DNA of 46,359 nt from Sulfuriflexus sp. (GTDB taxonomy: Bacteria; Pseudomonadota; Gammaproteobacteria; AKS1), in assembly GCA_023134145.1 (NCBI GenBank), contig JAGLUW010000024.1, positions 1 through 46,359 on the forward strand, read 5' to 3'. Shown in pieces: positions 26,326-37,469 of this stretch. Made by a program: the position numbers and the translations under genes. The notes under the pieces are model-generated. The model was not told where the DNA came from. It searched no databases and saw only the letters and a list, made by a program, of their open reading frames with translations. The first letter of the stretch is position 1; every line of letters starts with the position of its first letter.

Positions 26326-27210
26326 ATGAGCAACGCAATTAGAAAAAATATAACCGCACAAGGGCTGGTAGAAGACATTAACCAACTTGTTTCCCTACCC
26401 GAAATTTGTAACGAATTAGATAAAATGATGGACGGTCCAAATAACAGTATTCAAGGAATGGCGAAGCTCATTTGCCAAGACGTGAATCTCAGCGCACGCT
26501 TATTAAAACTAGCTAACAGCTCACTGTATGGCTTTAGCGGACGCGTTGACAGCATTCCACGTGCCATCAGTATTATCGGCACAACTGAATTATTGATACT
26601 CATTATGGCGACATCAACCATGATGACTTTTAATAAGATTCCTGGAAAGTTTTTCAACATGGCTGGATTCTGGCGTCACAGTGTTTATTGTGGCGTTTTC
26701 GCTAAGCATCTTGCGAGGTTATGTAATGTATTGCATCCAGAGCGTTTATTTATTGCCGGATTAATGCATGATCTTGGGCTACTCGCTATTTGCAATAATT
26801 ATCCCGATATCGCGAACCAAATTTTTTCAAAACTACATAAGACAGAGACAGCCACTAATAAAACGATTTATGAAATTGAACATCAATTGCTTGGTTTCGA
26901 TCATGCCGAAGTTGGAAGAGAACTCGCTATAAAATGGCATCTACCGAGCTATCTACAAGATACGATCTATTATCATCATCATCTTGAAGAAGCAGAAAAA
27001 CCGGTTCTGGATGCCGCCATTATTCATATCGCCAGCGAAGTTACCCACGCCATTGAAACGGGCGCTATTGATGAATTCCAGCAAGATATTAGTGAACTCG
27101 CTTGGTCACTAACTGGATTAAATAAAGATGACGTCGATAAGCTACACGATCAAGCACTCACTGAGTTCGAAGAGATGCTTGGCATCTTACTACCGGCCAT
27201 CGCTAAATAG
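26326..27210 (+). CDS. HDOD domain protein
   Basis: HDOD proteins are HD-related, mostly non-catalytic signalling modules linked to chemotaxis, motility and stress. The 294-aa protein is one HDOD domain (about 15-210): QLVSLPEICNEL, SIQGMAKLICQDVNLSARLL and ANSSLYGFSGRVDSIPRAIS. An HD-like segment, FIAGLMHDLGLLAI, and FDHAEVGRELAIKWHLP follow. No output domain is attached. The gene converges on the FimV-N gene with only 2 bp between stops. Confidence 0.9.
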   Translation: MSNAIRKNITAQGLVEDINQLVSLPEICNELDKMMDGPNNSIQGMAKLICQDVNLSARLLKLANSSLYGFSGRVDSIPRAISIIGTTELLILIMATSTMMTFNKIPGKFFNMAGFWRHSVYCGVFAKHLARLCNVLHPERLFIAGLMHDLGLLAICNNYPDIANQIFSKLHKTETATNKTIYEIEHQLLGFDHAEVGRELAIKWHLPSYLQDTIYYHHHLEEAEKPVLDAAIIHIASEVTHAIETGAIDEFQQDISELAWSLTGLNKDDVDKLHDQALTEFEEMLGILLPAIAK

Positions 27211-27212
27211 AT

Positions 27213-27632
27213 CTAATTCAGATTTGGCGGGTCGAGATGAATTGAATAGCCTCGAATTAAATTACTACTACTGCCCGTCACCTCAACAATAAATTCCAAT
27301 ACGGGTTCTGAAACAGGTCTTCGTGTTGTTATTTGTATCGAGAATTTACCATTCGATTTAGCAACCGGCTTAAACTTCAAGCGACGAACATGCTGGTTAA
27401 TATCAACCCCAGCCTTATCGTGAACAACACGTGAAGCCAATTGCACTCGTGCATTCAATATTTCAGCTGTATCCGTTGAGTGAACAATAATCTCTGCATC
27501 CAGAGGATCATTAAGATAAGAATGCACCTCGATATCACCCAATGACAGGGCCTGTACGATCGGCGTTATAAATAATCCTATACATACGACAGCGAATCCT
27601 ATGTTTTTACCTATGTTTCTATGTAGCCTCAT
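27213..27632 (-). CDS. Stand-alone FimV/HubP N-terminal domain protein
   Basis: The 139-aa protein has a signal peptide (cut near VQA|LSLGD). It is followed by the conserved FimV N-terminal core: LSLGDIEVHSYLNDPLDAEI, an LASR(V/T)-type segment, RLKFKPVA, IQITTRRPVSEPVLEFIVEV and the closing SIHLDPP. In FimV/HubP this periplasmic core precedes a LysM motif, a membrane helix and a long cytoplasmic part; here it ends three residues after LDPP. No continuation of the frame is seen, so it is a free domain or a truncated gene. Function is inferred: polar or pilus-related peptidoglycan interaction. Confidence 0.8.
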   Translation of the reverse strand: MRLHRNIGKNIGFAVVCIGLFITPIVQALSLGDIEVHSYLNDPLDAEIIVHSTDTAEILNARVQLASRVVHDKAGVDINQHVRRLKFKPVAKSNGKFSIQITTRRPVSEPVLEFIVEVTGSSSNLIRGYSIHLDPPNLN

Positions 27633-27773
27633 GCCTCACTCCCTTGCTTCATTAAAGTCAGAAGTTATTTTTATCATGTTTTACGCTGTTATAAGCGTGT
27701 CACAGTTCATGTTTACTTGCAATTTCTGCTGGCTATGACAGGCTGTTATTCATAATAACAAGGAAACACAGCC

Positions 27774-29111
27774 ATGTTACCCGATTGGCGTTTAGCAAAT
27801 GCACGAATAGAAAACTATATTACCCGCCCTATGCCAAAAGCTGGGCTGGCACGATTAGGTTTTCAATCAGCAAGAATTGCTTATTGTTCTGTACGTGATT
27901 TACTTGAAGGTCAACTCACTCTGCGTGCCATGAGCTTGGTTTATACTACTTTGCTTTCGATGGTGCCCTTGCTCGCGCTTAGCTTTTCGGTATTAAAAGC
28001 CTTTGGAGTACATAATCAAGTTGAGCCTTTATTGTTCGATTTCCTCTCTCGAATGGGCGAACAAGGTATCGAGATCGGCCAAACCATTATGGGGTTCGTT
28101 AATAATATAAAGGTGGGTGTGCTGGGTGCTGCCGGCTTATTGTTATTATTTATAACGGTTATTTCTCTTATTCAAAAAATCGAACGTTCATTCAATTATA
28201 TTTGGCGTATCAAACACTCGCGTCAATTGTCGCGACGCTTTAGCGATTACCTCAGTGTCATTCTTGTTGGACCCGTTCTTATTTTTACATCTATCGGTAT
28301 TCTCGCTTCAATAAAAAATGCCGTGATTGTTCAATACCTATCCAGCTTCTTTTTAATTGGCGATGCCATACACCTCATCGGTACCCTACTCCCATATATA
28401 CTGATTATTGGCGCATTTTGTTTTGTTTATATCTTTATGCCCAACACCAAAGTCAATTTTAAAGCGGCACTACTTGGTGCCGTTATCGCTGGATTCTTAT
28501 GGGAATCAACCAGCTGGCTATTTGCTTCCTTTGTTGCTTCATCTGGAAACTATTCAGCTATTTATTCCAGCTTTGCCATCCTCGTATTGTTTATGATTTG
28601 GTTGTACTTAGGCTGGATCATTTTATTGCTTGGCGCCAATATCGCTTTCTATTATCAATACCCGAGTGTTATTAGTTCGGCAGATGAATGTAACTGCGCA
28701 GAACCAGCTCACCAAGAACAATTAGTTTTACAATTGATGTATCTCATCGCCCTAAACCTAACGCAAAGCAAGCCACCGTGGACTACTTCACAACTCTCTA
28801 ATGCCATCGGCCAACCTCTTGATCTCATTGCTGATTGCCTGCAGCATTTAGTGAACGCGCAATTACTCAGTAAGGCCGGTGACAAACAGCAACTTTGGTT
28901 ACCCATCCGAGACATTGACGATATTCGTGTTATTGATATTCTCGCGGCAATAGAAGGTAATGACCCCACTCCAACAAGCAACCCTGATGGCGCGCAGTCT
29001 GCTAGCAAAAACATTCATCAACGTGTCGTTCAGGCTCGTAGAGATTCGCTTGGTGATGAATCACTGAAAGAGCTGGTATTGAACTTTTCGCACGCAAGTT
29101 CGTCGAAGTAG
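27774..29111 (+). CDS. YihY/BrkB-family inner-membrane protein
   Basis: This family was long mislabelled ribonuclease BN; its function is unknown. The 445-aa protein has an N-terminal segment with TLRAMSLVYTTLLSMVPLLA, six hydrophobic helices up to about residue 295, and the family motifs PNTKVNFKAALLGAVIAGFLWE and YSAIYSSFAILVLFMIWLYL. The C-terminal 140 residues form a soluble winged-helix-like region (WTTSQLSNAIGQPLDLIADC) seen in the longer subfamily. It is followed 28 bp later by the repeat-protein gene on the same strand. Confidence 0.9.
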   Translation: MLPDWRLANARIENYITRPMPKAGLARLGFQSARIAYCSVRDLLEGQLTLRAMSLVYTTLLSMVPLLALSFSVLKAFGVHNQVEPLLFDFLSRMGEQGIEIGQTIMGFVNNIKVGVLGAAGLLLLFITVISLIQKIERSFNYIWRIKHSRQLSRRFSDYLSVILVGPVLIFTSIGILASIKNAVIVQYLSSFFLIGDAIHLIGTLLPYILIIGAFCFVYIFMPNTKVNFKAALLGAVIAGFLWESTSWLFASFVASSGNYSAIYSSFAILVLFMIWLYLGWIILLLGANIAFYYQYPSVISSADECNCAEPAHQEQLVLQLMYLIALNLTQSKPPWTTSQLSNAIGQPLDLIADCLQHLVNAQLLSKAGDKQQLWLPIRDIDDIRVIDILAAIEGNDPTPTSNPDGAQSASKNIHQRVVQARRDSLGDESLKELVLNFSHASSSK

Positions 29112-29139
29112 TACTTTATAAAGAAATCAGGAATACAGT

Positions 29140-29673
29140 ATGTCTTCTCTGCGACACTTTTCCCTCATTAGCTTAGGTTTAATTATATTAAGCAGTGTTA
29201 CAACATTGGCCCTCGCCGAAGACATAATTGATCAGGCTCGTGCTGCTCGAAATCCTTCCACGCCGGTAGAAATTCTTCGTCAACTAGCCATAAGTGAAAA
29301 TACTGAAATTCGCCAGAATGTTGCGCGTAATCGCCGCGCCCCTGCAGAACTCCTTTTGCAACTAGCACATGATCCGCAGCAGGAAATTAGAATTACTGTC
29401 ATTACCAACACGGCGACTAACGAAAAAACTCATTTATATCTAACTAACGACCCAGTACAGCAAGTGCGTAGTGTCTTGGCGCGTTACGAATATTGTAGTA
29501 GTGCCGTAATGGATAAGTTAGCAGACGACAAATCGGTTGATGTACGCATTGAAGTTGCGCAAAATTGGAATACAAGCCTTGCAACCTTGCAGAAAATGAC
29601 CAAAGATAGCTATACCGAAGTCAGTCACATCGCCTCACGTGAATTGACCAAGCGGAAATTAGAGTCAAAATAA
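29140..29673 (+). CDS. Exported HEAT/LRV-like repeat protein
   Basis: The 177-aa protein has a signal peptide (1-26, ending TTLALAED). About five roughly 24-residue repeats follow, such as ARNPSTPVEILRQLAISENT, NRRAPAELLLQLAHDPQQ and YEYCSSAVMDKLADDKSV, each followed by an EIRQNVARN/DVRIEVAQN-type helix. This is the pattern of leucine-rich-variant or HEAT-like solenoids, which usually bind other proteins. A periplasmic scaffold role is inferred. It lies between the YihY-type gene and a lipoprotein gene, probably in one operon (gaps of 28 and 26 bp). Confidence 0.75.
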   Translation: MSSLRHFSLISLGLIILSSVTTLALAEDIIDQARAARNPSTPVEILRQLAISENTEIRQNVARNRRAPAELLLQLAHDPQQEIRITVITNTATNEKTHLYLTNDPVQQVRSVLARYEYCSSAVMDKLADDKSVDVRIEVAQNWNTSLATLQKMTKDSYTEVSHIASRELTKRKLESK

Positions 29674-29699
29674 CGACAAACTTATTTAGGAAATCGGCC

Positions 29700-30224
29700 A
29701 TGCAAACACATACAATTTTTCGTGCACTATTAAGTACATTCATTGCTGCAACGTTACTAACAGCATGTGAACAACCTGCTCCCGATACAACGCAAAACGA
29801 CCTCGATGATTATTTAAAGAATTATAAAGTAACCCGTAAAGTTGATGGTGTGTTTGAAGATGTCAGTGAAGATATTAAAGGTGCCGTTATTGAACGAGGT
29901 ATTAAGATCAACAATATTTCTCACATTGGTCATATGCTAGCAAGAACAGGTTCCGATGTTGGCGCAACGGTTACTGTGTTTGCAGATGATGCCATCGCCA
30001 TTGAATTTTGCAGTTCAACTATTTCACGAGAAACAATGGAAGCAGATCCACACAATATCGTGTTCTGTCCTTACATTATTTCTGTCTACAGCTTACCTGG
30101 CGATTTAGAACATACTTATGTTAGCTACCGCCGGCCACTACCTGTGGGTGATGCTCGTTCAAAGGCATCAATAAAAGCAGTAGAAGCATTAATTGAAGGA
30201 ATTATTGTTGATGCCGTTGAATAA
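29700..30224 (+). CDS. DUF302-like lipoprotein
   Basis: The 174-aa protein has a lipobox LLTAC with C23 as the acylation site, so it should be a membrane-anchored periplasmic lipoprotein. The rest resembles DUF302: a VFEDVSEDIKGAVIERGIKI helix, then IVFCPYIISVYSLPGDLEHTYVSYRRP and a final helix. The function of DUF302 is not established. Asp at position +2 is absent (Glu follows Cys), which favours outer-membrane sorting by the usual rule. It ends 3 bp from the stop of the convergent ATPase gene. Confidence 0.75.
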   Translation: MQTHTIFRALLSTFIAATLLTACEQPAPDTTQNDLDDYLKNYKVTRKVDGVFEDVSEDIKGAVIERGIKINNISHIGHMLARTGSDVGATVTVFADDAIAIEFCSSTISRETMEADPHNIVFCPYIISVYSLPGDLEHTYVSYRRPLPVGDARSKASIKAVEALIEGIIVDAVE

Positions 30225-30227
30225 CGG

Positions 30228-32498
30228 CTATTCAGAAACCACTCGGCGAACTTGAGCAAGATCGGTTTGGCCTTTCAACAACTTAACAATACTGTCTTGC
30301 ATAAGGGTACGCATCCCCTCTGACATTGATAGTTCTTTAATTTCACTTGCTGTTGCACGTCGGTAAACCATTTCTTTTAATGCCGGCGTCGCAATCAACA
30401 ACTCATGTACGCCAGTTCGTCCACGATAACCACTATCACCACACTTATCGCAACCAACTGCACGATAGAGTTCAACACCTTCTCGTATCAAACCGAGTTC
30501 TTCAAAGTCTTTTTCACCGTAGTAACGTTTTAATAAATTGAACTCATCCTCATCTGGTATGTAACTTTCTTTACAACCTTTGCAAAGCGTACGCACCAAG
30601 CGTTGCGCCAACACACCTAATAAGGCATCTGAGAAACTAATGGGATCAATACCAAGATCAAGCAACCGTGTTAGTGTTTCAGCCGCTGAGTTGGTATGCA
30701 AGGTTGAAAATACCAAGTGACCGGTTAGTGATGCTTCAATACCGGCTTCTGCCGTTTCACCATCACGCATTTCACCAATCATGATGACATCGGGATCGGC
30801 ACGTAAGAATGAACGTAGTGCAGCCGCGAAGGTTAGGCCTATTTTTGGTATCACCTGTAACTGCTGTAATCCTGACTGCGTAATTTCAACAGGATCTTCT
30901 GCGGTCCAGATCTTTAATTCTGGTGTATTAATATGCCCAAGAATCGCATGTAGTGTTGTGGTCTTGCCTGAACCCGTTGGTCCAACAACCAAAAATATAC
31001 CATGTGGCGTTTTCACTAACTCTTGCGTCTCACGCAGATTCCGATCTGACATATTGAGACTTTCCATCGGCATGGTTTCGCTAGATGCAAGAATACGCAT
31101 AACGACACTTTCACCATTAACCGTCGGCAACGTTGCAACACGTAACTCTAGTGGCGCACCCTTAAATCGAATTGATAATTTACCATCTTGTGGTTTACGT
31201 CGTTCTGAAATATCGAGACGTGACATCACTTTAATACGTGAAACAACCGCACGAATATGCGATGACGGAACGGTTAATGAATTACGACAAACACCATCAA
31301 CACGCAAACGAACCTTGGCAGCGACTTTACCTTTACTCGGTTCGATGTGAATATCAGATGCACCCGCTTTATAAGCATCCAGAATAATACTATTTACCAG
31401 TTGAATAACCGTTGCAGCATTTTCATCAACAGACTCAAGAATATCATTTTCTTCTTCTTCGAGGCCTTCATCTTCAAGACGACCGACTAATTCATGTAGG
31501 TCAACACCATTGCCACCCGCTTCTTGCCCGAGGAAACGTAAAATATCATCTGGCAAGCCCACTCTGAATTGGTAACTATCTGCCTTTAAGATATTTTGAA
31601 TATCCATAATACGGTTACTGTCTGTTGGATTATCAACAAGTACAACAACCTCATCAGTATCGCCCATCACCGGAACCCAGAGCTGTTTACGTAGATAGGC
31701 CTCATTAACCCCTTTGAGCATGTCGAGCGGGATTTCTATATTAGGGTCATAGGCCATATAAGGAATTTGATAAAAACGCTCCAAAGAAGTGCCCACTTCA
31801 ATGCTCGAAAGATTGGCTTCATGAAGCAATAATTCAACGACGGTTGTTTTTTCTTTTTCTGCACGAGAAGAAAAGTCATCTAACTCTTTTTGTGAAATAC
31901 GCGCTGTTTGTACCAGATGATCAAATGGTCCCTTAGTACCACCCAGCTCATAACGAAATTTTTGCCCCAGCAACATCGAGAACTTCATGGCCTTCGCCAT
32001 ATCAGCATCGTCGAAACAATTACCACCACGACGATTCAATACCTGCATAACACCCAACAGAACATTGTTATGTTTGACGGGGATAACCATCATTGAGCGA
32101 CTACGATAACCACTTGCTTGGTCAAAGCTTGAATCAAAATGCAATTCTGGATGAATTGATTTTAATTCTTCCTCATCATGAACATCACGGATACGAATGG
32201 GTTTTTGCGATAAGGCAACATAACCGGCAATAGAACTTGCCGTTAAAGCAACACGGATCTCTTTGGTTTCATCGCCACTTTTATATTCAGAAATAATTTC
32301 TTGGCTATGACGAGAACGACGATAAACTGTCATCCTTTCTGCATTCATTAATTCAAGCAAGATGGGTTCAATCACAGGCATGATATCGCTAAACGATTCC
32401 GCTTCATGAATCTTTTGCATTACCTGATTGAGCTTGGTCTGAAACTGTAGTGAACGTTTTAGATGCTCAACGCGATCTGGTTTGACGGCTTCATTCAT
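30228..32498 (-). CDS. GspE/PilB-family ATPase with N-terminal GAF domain
   Basis: This is a hexameric secretion or type IV pilus assembly ATPase relative. The 756-aa protein has a GAF domain (about 20-185), a T2SS-E N-terminal-type domain (about 200-325, LERFYQIPYMAYDPNIEIPL), and the ATPase domain. ATPase motifs are SDIHIEPSKGKVAAKVRLRV, Walker A GPTGSGKTTT (506-515), AEDPVEI, Walker B VIMIGEMRDGETAE, the His box GHLVFSTLHTNSAAET and a tetracysteine zinc site (CKGC ... CDKCGDSGYRGR). GEMRD replaces the usual GEIRD. No other secretion or pilus genes are adjacent, so the system it serves is unknown. Confidence 0.9.
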   Translation of the reverse strand: MNEAVKPDRVEHLKRSLQFQTKLNQVMQKIHEAESFSDIMPVIEPILLELMNAERMTVYRRSRHSQEIISEYKSGDETKEIRVALTASSIAGYVALSQKPIRIRDVHDEEELKSIHPELHFDSSFDQASGYRSRSMMVIPVKHNNVLLGVMQVLNRRGGNCFDDADMAKAMKFSMLLGQKFRYELGGTKGPFDHLVQTARISQKELDDFSSRAEKEKTTVVELLLHEANLSSIEVGTSLERFYQIPYMAYDPNIEIPLDMLKGVNEAYLRKQLWVPVMGDTDEVVVLVDNPTDSNRIMDIQNILKADSYQFRVGLPDDILRFLGQEAGGNGVDLHELVGRLEDEGLEEEENDILESVDENAATVIQLVNSIILDAYKAGASDIHIEPSKGKVAAKVRLRVDGVCRNSLTVPSSHIRAVVSRIKVMSRLDISERRKPQDGKLSIRFKGAPLELRVATLPTVNGESVVMRILASSETMPMESLNMSDRNLRETQELVKTPHGIFLVVGPTGSGKTTTLHAILGHINTPELKIWTAEDPVEITQSGLQQLQVIPKIGLTFAAALRSFLRADPDVIMIGEMRDGETAEAGIEASLTGHLVFSTLHTNSAAETLTRLLDLGIDPISFSDALLGVLAQRLVRTLCKGCKESYIPDEDEFNLLKRYYGEKDFEELGLIREGVELYRAVGCDKCGDSGYRGRTGVHELLIATPALKEMVYRRATASEIKELSMSEGMRTLMQDSIVKLLKGQTDLAQVRRVVSE

Positions 32499-32610
32499 TG
32501 GATTTTTCTGCTTTATTATTTACGCACTGTGTAATCTTAATTATTCTACTGAGTGTGGCACTATTTCACTGATTTTCAACGTAAAGATGCAATAAAGGCA
32601 TCCAGTATGA

Positions 32611-33276
32611 TTAATCGGCAGCTTCTCTCAATTCATTAAGACTTTCTTGTGCAACTTCTCTCACTTCTGCATTGCTATCTCCCAGTGCTTCGGTCAGAAA
32701 TACTTGCGCGGTAGGGTGTTGGATAAGGGACAGAACATAACAGGCATCAATGCGAGTACTGATATTTTTATGCTGAGTATAGGAGCCGATTTCATCTACT
32801 ACTTGCTCTAACAACCCCGAACCTTGTAATGATTCTAATACTACTGAAGCACCGATCCGCACATTAATTTGTCGTTCTTGATCGGCAAACAATATTAATA
32901 AATCACTCATGCCAGCTGGATGGCGACGCAACATTGATTCAACCTGTGCCAGCTGCCCTACTTCCAACAAGCTATCAAACAATTGCTGCCGACCATCTTG
33001 CCGAGCGGCTTGCTCAACCCAGTGCACTATTTCATCACGACTATGTGCACCTTGTAGTTCCAGTGAATTTAACTGACACCACGGTACTGTTCGCACAGCC
33101 AGCTTTTCAGCTCGTTCAAGATCAATGGAAATATCAACTAACTCTAAACTAGCCAACTGACCTTGAGCCAGTAATTCAGTGAGTACTTTTTTGATTTGCG
33201 GACAGTGCGGACAAGCCGGTGCCACCAATAAGGTAGCGTGCACCGGTATTACTTGATCACCGTTAAGATTTGTCAT
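32611..33276 (-). CDS. Thioredoxin-like / HEAT-repeat fusion protein
   Basis: The 221-aa protein joins a thioredoxin/glutaredoxin-fold N-terminus (about 12-95) to HEAT-like repeats (about 100-220). The redox site is CPHC (C22, C25), with the cis-proline loop TVPW (P65). The C-terminal part has ADQERQINVRIGASVVLESL, HKNISTRIDACYVLSLIQHP and LGDSNAEVREVAQESLNEL, each a helix pair ending in a V-R-x-x-A motif. There is no signal peptide, so it is cytoplasmic. It follows clpB by 33 bp on the same strand and could be read from the same heat-shock transcript. A redox-chaperone link is inferred. Confidence 0.8.
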   Translation of the reverse strand: MTNLNGDQVIPVHATLLVAPACPHCPQIKKVLTELLAQGQLASLELVDISIDLERAEKLAVRTVPWCQLNSLELQGAHSRDEIVHWVEQAARQDGRQQLFDSLLEVGQLAQVESMLRRHPAGMSDLLILFADQERQINVRIGASVVLESLQGSGLLEQVVDEIGSYTQHKNISTRIDACYVLSLIQHPTAQVFLTEALGDSNAEVREVAQESLNELREAAD

Positions 33277-33309
33277 CCGTTTAGTAACACAACTATAGAT
33301 TGACGAAAT

Positions 33310-35913
<2,604 letters not shown>

Positions 35914-35952
35914 CGGAACAGTCTCCACAAATTATTTAATAACTTACCCACA

Positions 35953-35982
35953 TAAATGGGGGAGGTATTCACTTATTTCAAG
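35953..35982 (-). promoter_or_regulatory. Sigma-32 (heat-shock) promoter of clpB
   Basis: On the minus strand, CTTGAAA (-35 region, 35976-35982) and CCCCATTTA (-10 region, 35953-35961) are separated by 14 bp. This matches the sigma-32 consensus CTTGAAA-N13-15-CCCCATNT almost exactly. The predicted 5' leader to the ClpB ATG is about 33 nt. The -35 element also lies in an 11-bp hairpin (35971-35998). Confidence 0.85.
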
Positions 35983-35998
35983 CCTAGTTGAAATAAGT
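35971..35998. repeat. Inverted repeat overlapping the clpB -35 element
   Basis: ACTTATTTCAA (35971-35981) and TTGAAATAAGT (35988-35998) are perfect 11-bp arms around a 6-nt loop. There is no T run, so it is not a canonical terminator for the upstream caspase-like gene. It starts 4 bp beyond that gene's stop and might stabilise the mRNA end or bind a regulator. Confidence 0.6.
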
Positions 35999-36002
35999 CT
36001 GT

Positions 36003-37460
36003 TTACAGTGGCAACTTCTCACAGCCTAATAATTGTTGGTAAGCGGCTTTTTGCTGAGACGTCGCATGCTGATCAAATTGCTGGCGAAGCCGTGCAAGCT
36101 TATTAAGGCGACGTAATTTATCGAACCGAGTAACATCTCGTTCAATTTCCAAGCGTGCGTTAATGATCTTTTCAACTCGCTTATAACCACCCAACAACCG
36201 CTGCCAATGTTCATGGCCAACAATGAATTTTCGAATCGCTGCGGCTTCGTTATTAACAAGTTGCTGTCGTTTTGTTGAGCCCTTTTTAGCCAACTTAGGC
36301 CAGCGCTGTTCAAGTTCATAACGGATGTTATAGCGCAGCTCGGTCATCGCCACTTGTAAGTTTTTTCTTTCTTGTCCTAATTTCTTACTACGTCGATCTA
36401 AACGACGACGTTTTTTACTAATCACACTCCGCTGTACCGATTGATCTGTTGGTACACGCAATTCTCGCGCAAAATCATTTGCCAATTTGGCATAAACATT
36501 TCCACGACCTTCACCGGCAAAGAACCAACGTAGATACCAAGGTTGCCAACGCTCCAAATACACCTCACTGGTCGAGCGCGGCAAGTCTGTACTGTGCGCC
36601 TGCGCCAAGGTATACAAATGCGCTTCATAAAGACTCACTTCACCGTCTTTATTACGATCTGGATTGGCTGGTAATTCTTCACCCTGACGAGTCTTGCCAC
36701 TTAATGCCGCAAAAAAATACGTACTGTAATCACGGTAATCGGCTGTATTCACTCCTGACGAACAACCTTCTGCTTTACGATCAGCTGCCTCGGCAAAAAA
36801 ACCACAGCGAGGTGCTGAAACCAAATCAATACTATCCGCGGCATTTGGATGTACCAGACGTTCAAAACCACCCGAGTAGCATTGGGTAAATACAAACCGC
36901 ATTGGTACGCTGTTATCTACCTTATCGAGCAAACCGGCAAATTCATTAACTTTAAATGAGCTGTTATTCCACAATCGAAAGGTATTATTTGCAGTGTCTT
37001 TCTTATCTAAACCACCATGACCATTAAATACAAATAAGCCTCGATCACCTTGTTTGAGATCACTAAAATCCTTGCTCAATATCGGTTCTAATTCGGTACG
37101 CACTGTCGACCCACGTACACCTTGAATTTGGTGGTTACGCGTTTCAAAACTTGCGGCATCTCCAGAAGCATAGATGATCGCTAATAGCTGCTGAGGAGAC
37201 TGTGCTTCATCAATGGAATGTCCAACAATGACATCTTTACTTGCGGCATTGCCGTCTGTAAAAAAGATATTTAAATAACGCTGCTTGCCATTTTCTAGGG
37301 GGGCTTTTTCAATCGCCTGTGCCGCCCAGATAATATTCTTTTCAATTTGAACTTGTGAATTTTGCAGATTAGAACCACCACCCACAAGCCAAACAAAATC
37401 ATCGGCTATCGCATTGGCCGACAAACATAGCGAACTTATTAATATTATTTTTCTAATCAC
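36003..37460 (-). CDS. Exported caspase-like (clan CD) cysteine protease with EF-hand
   Basis: The 485-aa protein has a signal peptide (1-19, ANAIA|DD). The protease-like domain (about 20-255) shows LFVFNGHGGLD, with H148 as catalytic His, and RFVFTQCYSGGFE, with C194 as catalytic Cys, each after a hydrophobic strand as in caspase/legumain folds. A canonical EF-hand loop follows (D268, N270, D272, G273, V275, S276, E279), suggesting calcium control. The last 140 residues are strongly basic and helical, possibly coiled-coil. It is the last gene of a five-gene run, 9 bp after the PlsC-like gene. Substrate and role are unknown; the protease call rests on motifs. Confidence 0.78.
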   Translation of the reverse strand: MIRKIILISSLCLSANAIADDFVWLVGGGSNLQNSQVQIEKNIIWAAQAIEKAPLENGKQRYLNIFFTDGNAASKDVIVGHSIDEAQSPQQLLAIIYASGDAASFETRNHQIQGVRGSTVRTELEPILSKDFSDLKQGDRGLFVFNGHGGLDKKDTANNTFRLWNNSSFKVNEFAGLLDKVDNSVPMRFVFTQCYSGGFERLVHPNAADSIDLVSAPRCGFFAEAADRKAEGCSSGVNTADYRDYSTYFFAALSGKTRQGEELPANPDRNKDGEVSLYEAHLYTLAQAHSTDLPRSTSEVYLERWQPWYLRWFFAGEGRGNVYAKLANDFARELRVPTDQSVQRSVISKKRRRLDRRSKKLGQERKNLQVAMTELRYNIRYELEQRWPKLAKKGSTKRQQLVNNEAAAIRKFIVGHEHWQRLLGGYKRVEKIINARLEIERDVTRFDKLRRLNKLARLRQQFDQHATSQQKAAYQQLLGCEKLPL

Positions 37461-37469
37461 TATTTATTC

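Noticed and set aside
30781-31350. 189-codon plus-strand frame opposite the GspE/PilB ATPase
   Set aside because: It lies entirely inside a well-supported coding sequence and has no recognisable motif.
35914-35928. Earlier GTG start for ClpB adding five residues
   Set aside because: The GTG coincides with the ribosome-binding GGAG of the following ATG, and ClpB proteins begin MRMD.
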